The position numbers and the translations under genes are program-made. Positions 4,542-5,369 of a stretch of DNA of 5,369 bases are shown one piece after another. Under the pieces are notes generated by a model. It was not told the origin of the DNA. It made no database searches and saw only the letters and a program-made list of their open reading frames with translations. Source of the DNA: CALLQB01 sp036479275 (GTDB taxonomy: Bacteria; Actinomycetota; Acidimicrobiia; Acidimicrobiales; SHLQ01); NCBI GenBank assembly GCA_965524675.1, contig CBERPN010000311.1, forward strand, positions 1 to 5,369, given 5' to 3'. The number at the start of each line of letters is the position of its first letter. Within the stretch, counting starts at the first letter, position 1.

Positions 4542-5369
4542 GCCGCTGGGCGCTCTTCGAGCAGTAGCGCCATGGTGTCGGCGACACGGCGGGCGCCCAT
4601 CACATCGTGGGCGCGCAGAACTCGACAACCGCGGTCGATCCCCAAAGCGAGCGCAGCCAGCGACGACTCTGTGCGGTCGTTCACCTCGGCGCCTACCAGT
4701 TCACCGAGAAATCCTTTGTTCGATGCCGACAAGAACACGGCGAACCCAAGGCTGGCCAAGTCGTCGGAGTGTCTGAGCAACTCTGCCGACATCGCAGGAG
4801 TCTTACCCAAGTCGAGCCCGGCATCGACCATTATGCGCTGGGGAGGGATACCTGCAGCCAAGGCTTGCTCGGCACGGTCTTTGCAGAAGATTCGCACAGC
4901 GTTGATCACGCCGCCGTGTTCTTCGTAGTTGGGATCTGGGTCGGGAACGCGTGGCGCCAGACGGATGTGACATGCCACCACCGATGCGCTGTGATCGGCC
5001 GCAGCGGTCAGGAACTCGGGGTCGGCAAATCCGCTGATGTCGTTACCAACCACGGCTCCGACCTCGTAGCACGCCCGCGCGACCGACCCTCGAAAGGTAT
5101 CCACCGATACCGGCAGATCGAATCGTTCGACCAGCGCCGCAACCGCCGGAACTGTCCGTTCGAGTTCTTCGGCGACCGTTACCTCCGGCCCGGGACCAGC
5201 CTTGACTCCGCCGACGTCGAGAAAGTCGGCGCCCTGGTCGACCAGGCGTTCGGCCTTGCGGAGAAACTCGTCGAAGTCAAAATACTCGCCAGCATCGAAA
5301 AAGGAGTCGGGTGTGCGGTTGAGGATTCCCATCACCAAAGCGCGATGGGTGATGTCGAATCGCTGCACA
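4538..5369 (-). CDS. Dihydropteroate synthase-like protein, FolP2 type (5' end at or beyond right edge)
   Basis: A TIM-barrel pterin-binding protein. DHPS joins pABA to the pterin pyrophosphate in folate synthesis, but this one is closest to the actinobacterial FolP2 branch (M. tuberculosis Rv1207 type), for which DHPS activity is doubtful. Numbering from the GTG at 5368: loop 1 NRTPDSFFDAG 17-27 (usual NVTPDSFSDGG); loop 2 DVGGVKAGPG 51-60, where classical DHPS has DxGGESTRPG; SVDT 88-91; NDISG 109-113; HIRLAPR 134-140; VDAGLDLGK 181-189 (usual LDPGxGFGK); SASNKGFLG 214-222 (usual SRK, lysine kept); RAHDV 252-256, with the phosphate-site R and H kept. At least 276 residues are present, close to a full protein. 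Only one base precedes the GTG, so the true start cannot be settled. The stop TGA (4540-4538) overlaps the holA ATG. In mycobacteria folP2 sits beside gpgS; whether gpgS lies to the right here is not visible. I leave the symbol blank because folP would imply activity. Confidence 0.85.
   Translation of the reverse strand, partial: VQRFDITHRALVMGILNRTPDSFFDAGEYFDFDEFLRKAERLVDQGADFLDVGGVKAGPGPEVTVAEELERTVPAVAALVERFDLPVSVDTFRGSVARACYEVGAVVGNDISGFADPEFLTAAADHSASVVACHIRLAPRVPDPDPNYEEHGGVINAVRIFCKDRAEQALAAGIPPQRIMVDAGLDLGKTPAMSAELLRHSDDLASLGFAVFLSASNKGFLGELVGAEVNDRTESSLAALALGIDRGCRVLRAHDVMGARRVADTMALLLEERPAA

Overview
The window looks like chromosomal DNA from a GC-rich actinobacterium. The gene order folP-like > holA, then rpsT facing holA head-on and diverging from lepA, then hrcA beside lepA, matches the conserved actinobacterial block holA / rpsT / lepA / (hemW) / hrcA / dnaJ. 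The folP homologue is of the actinobacterial FolP2 type, which supports this. GTG starts, GC-rich wobble positions and a strong excess of the tetranucleotide TCGA in genes fit a high-GC Actinomycetota genome. I lean towards a deep lineage such as Acidimicrobiia, but this is inference from gene order and style; there is no rRNA marker here.

Layout from left to right. Positions 1-604 (minus) hold the N-terminal two thirds or so of hrcA, the heat-shock repressor, running off the left edge. An 80 bp gap with a strong hairpin (642-669) separates it from lepA (685-2472, minus), the ribosomal GTPase EF4. Positions 2473-3234 form a 762 bp divergent intergenic region with no convincing gene. It holds nested inverted repeats near lepA, two diverged copies of a unit of about 230 bp, a pair of GTGTCAGACAC palindromes, and a likely rpsT promoter close to rpsT. 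rpsT (3235-3501, plus) encodes ribosomal protein S20. It converges, with a 20 bp gap, on holA (3522-4541, minus), the delta subunit of DNA polymerase III. holA overlaps by ATGA the end of a dihydropteroate-synthase-like gene of FolP2 type (4538 to the right edge, minus).

The genes are mostly housekeeping: translation (S20, EF4), replication (clamp loading by delta) and stress control (HrcA). I see no defence system, CRISPR array, IS element, tRNA or rRNA. The two parts that deserve attention are the repeat-rich lepA-rpsT spacer, which differs in composition from everything around it (no TCGA for 567 bp), and the FolP2-like protein, whose pABA/pterin-binding loop is replaced although other DHPS motifs are kept, and which is translationally coupled to holA.
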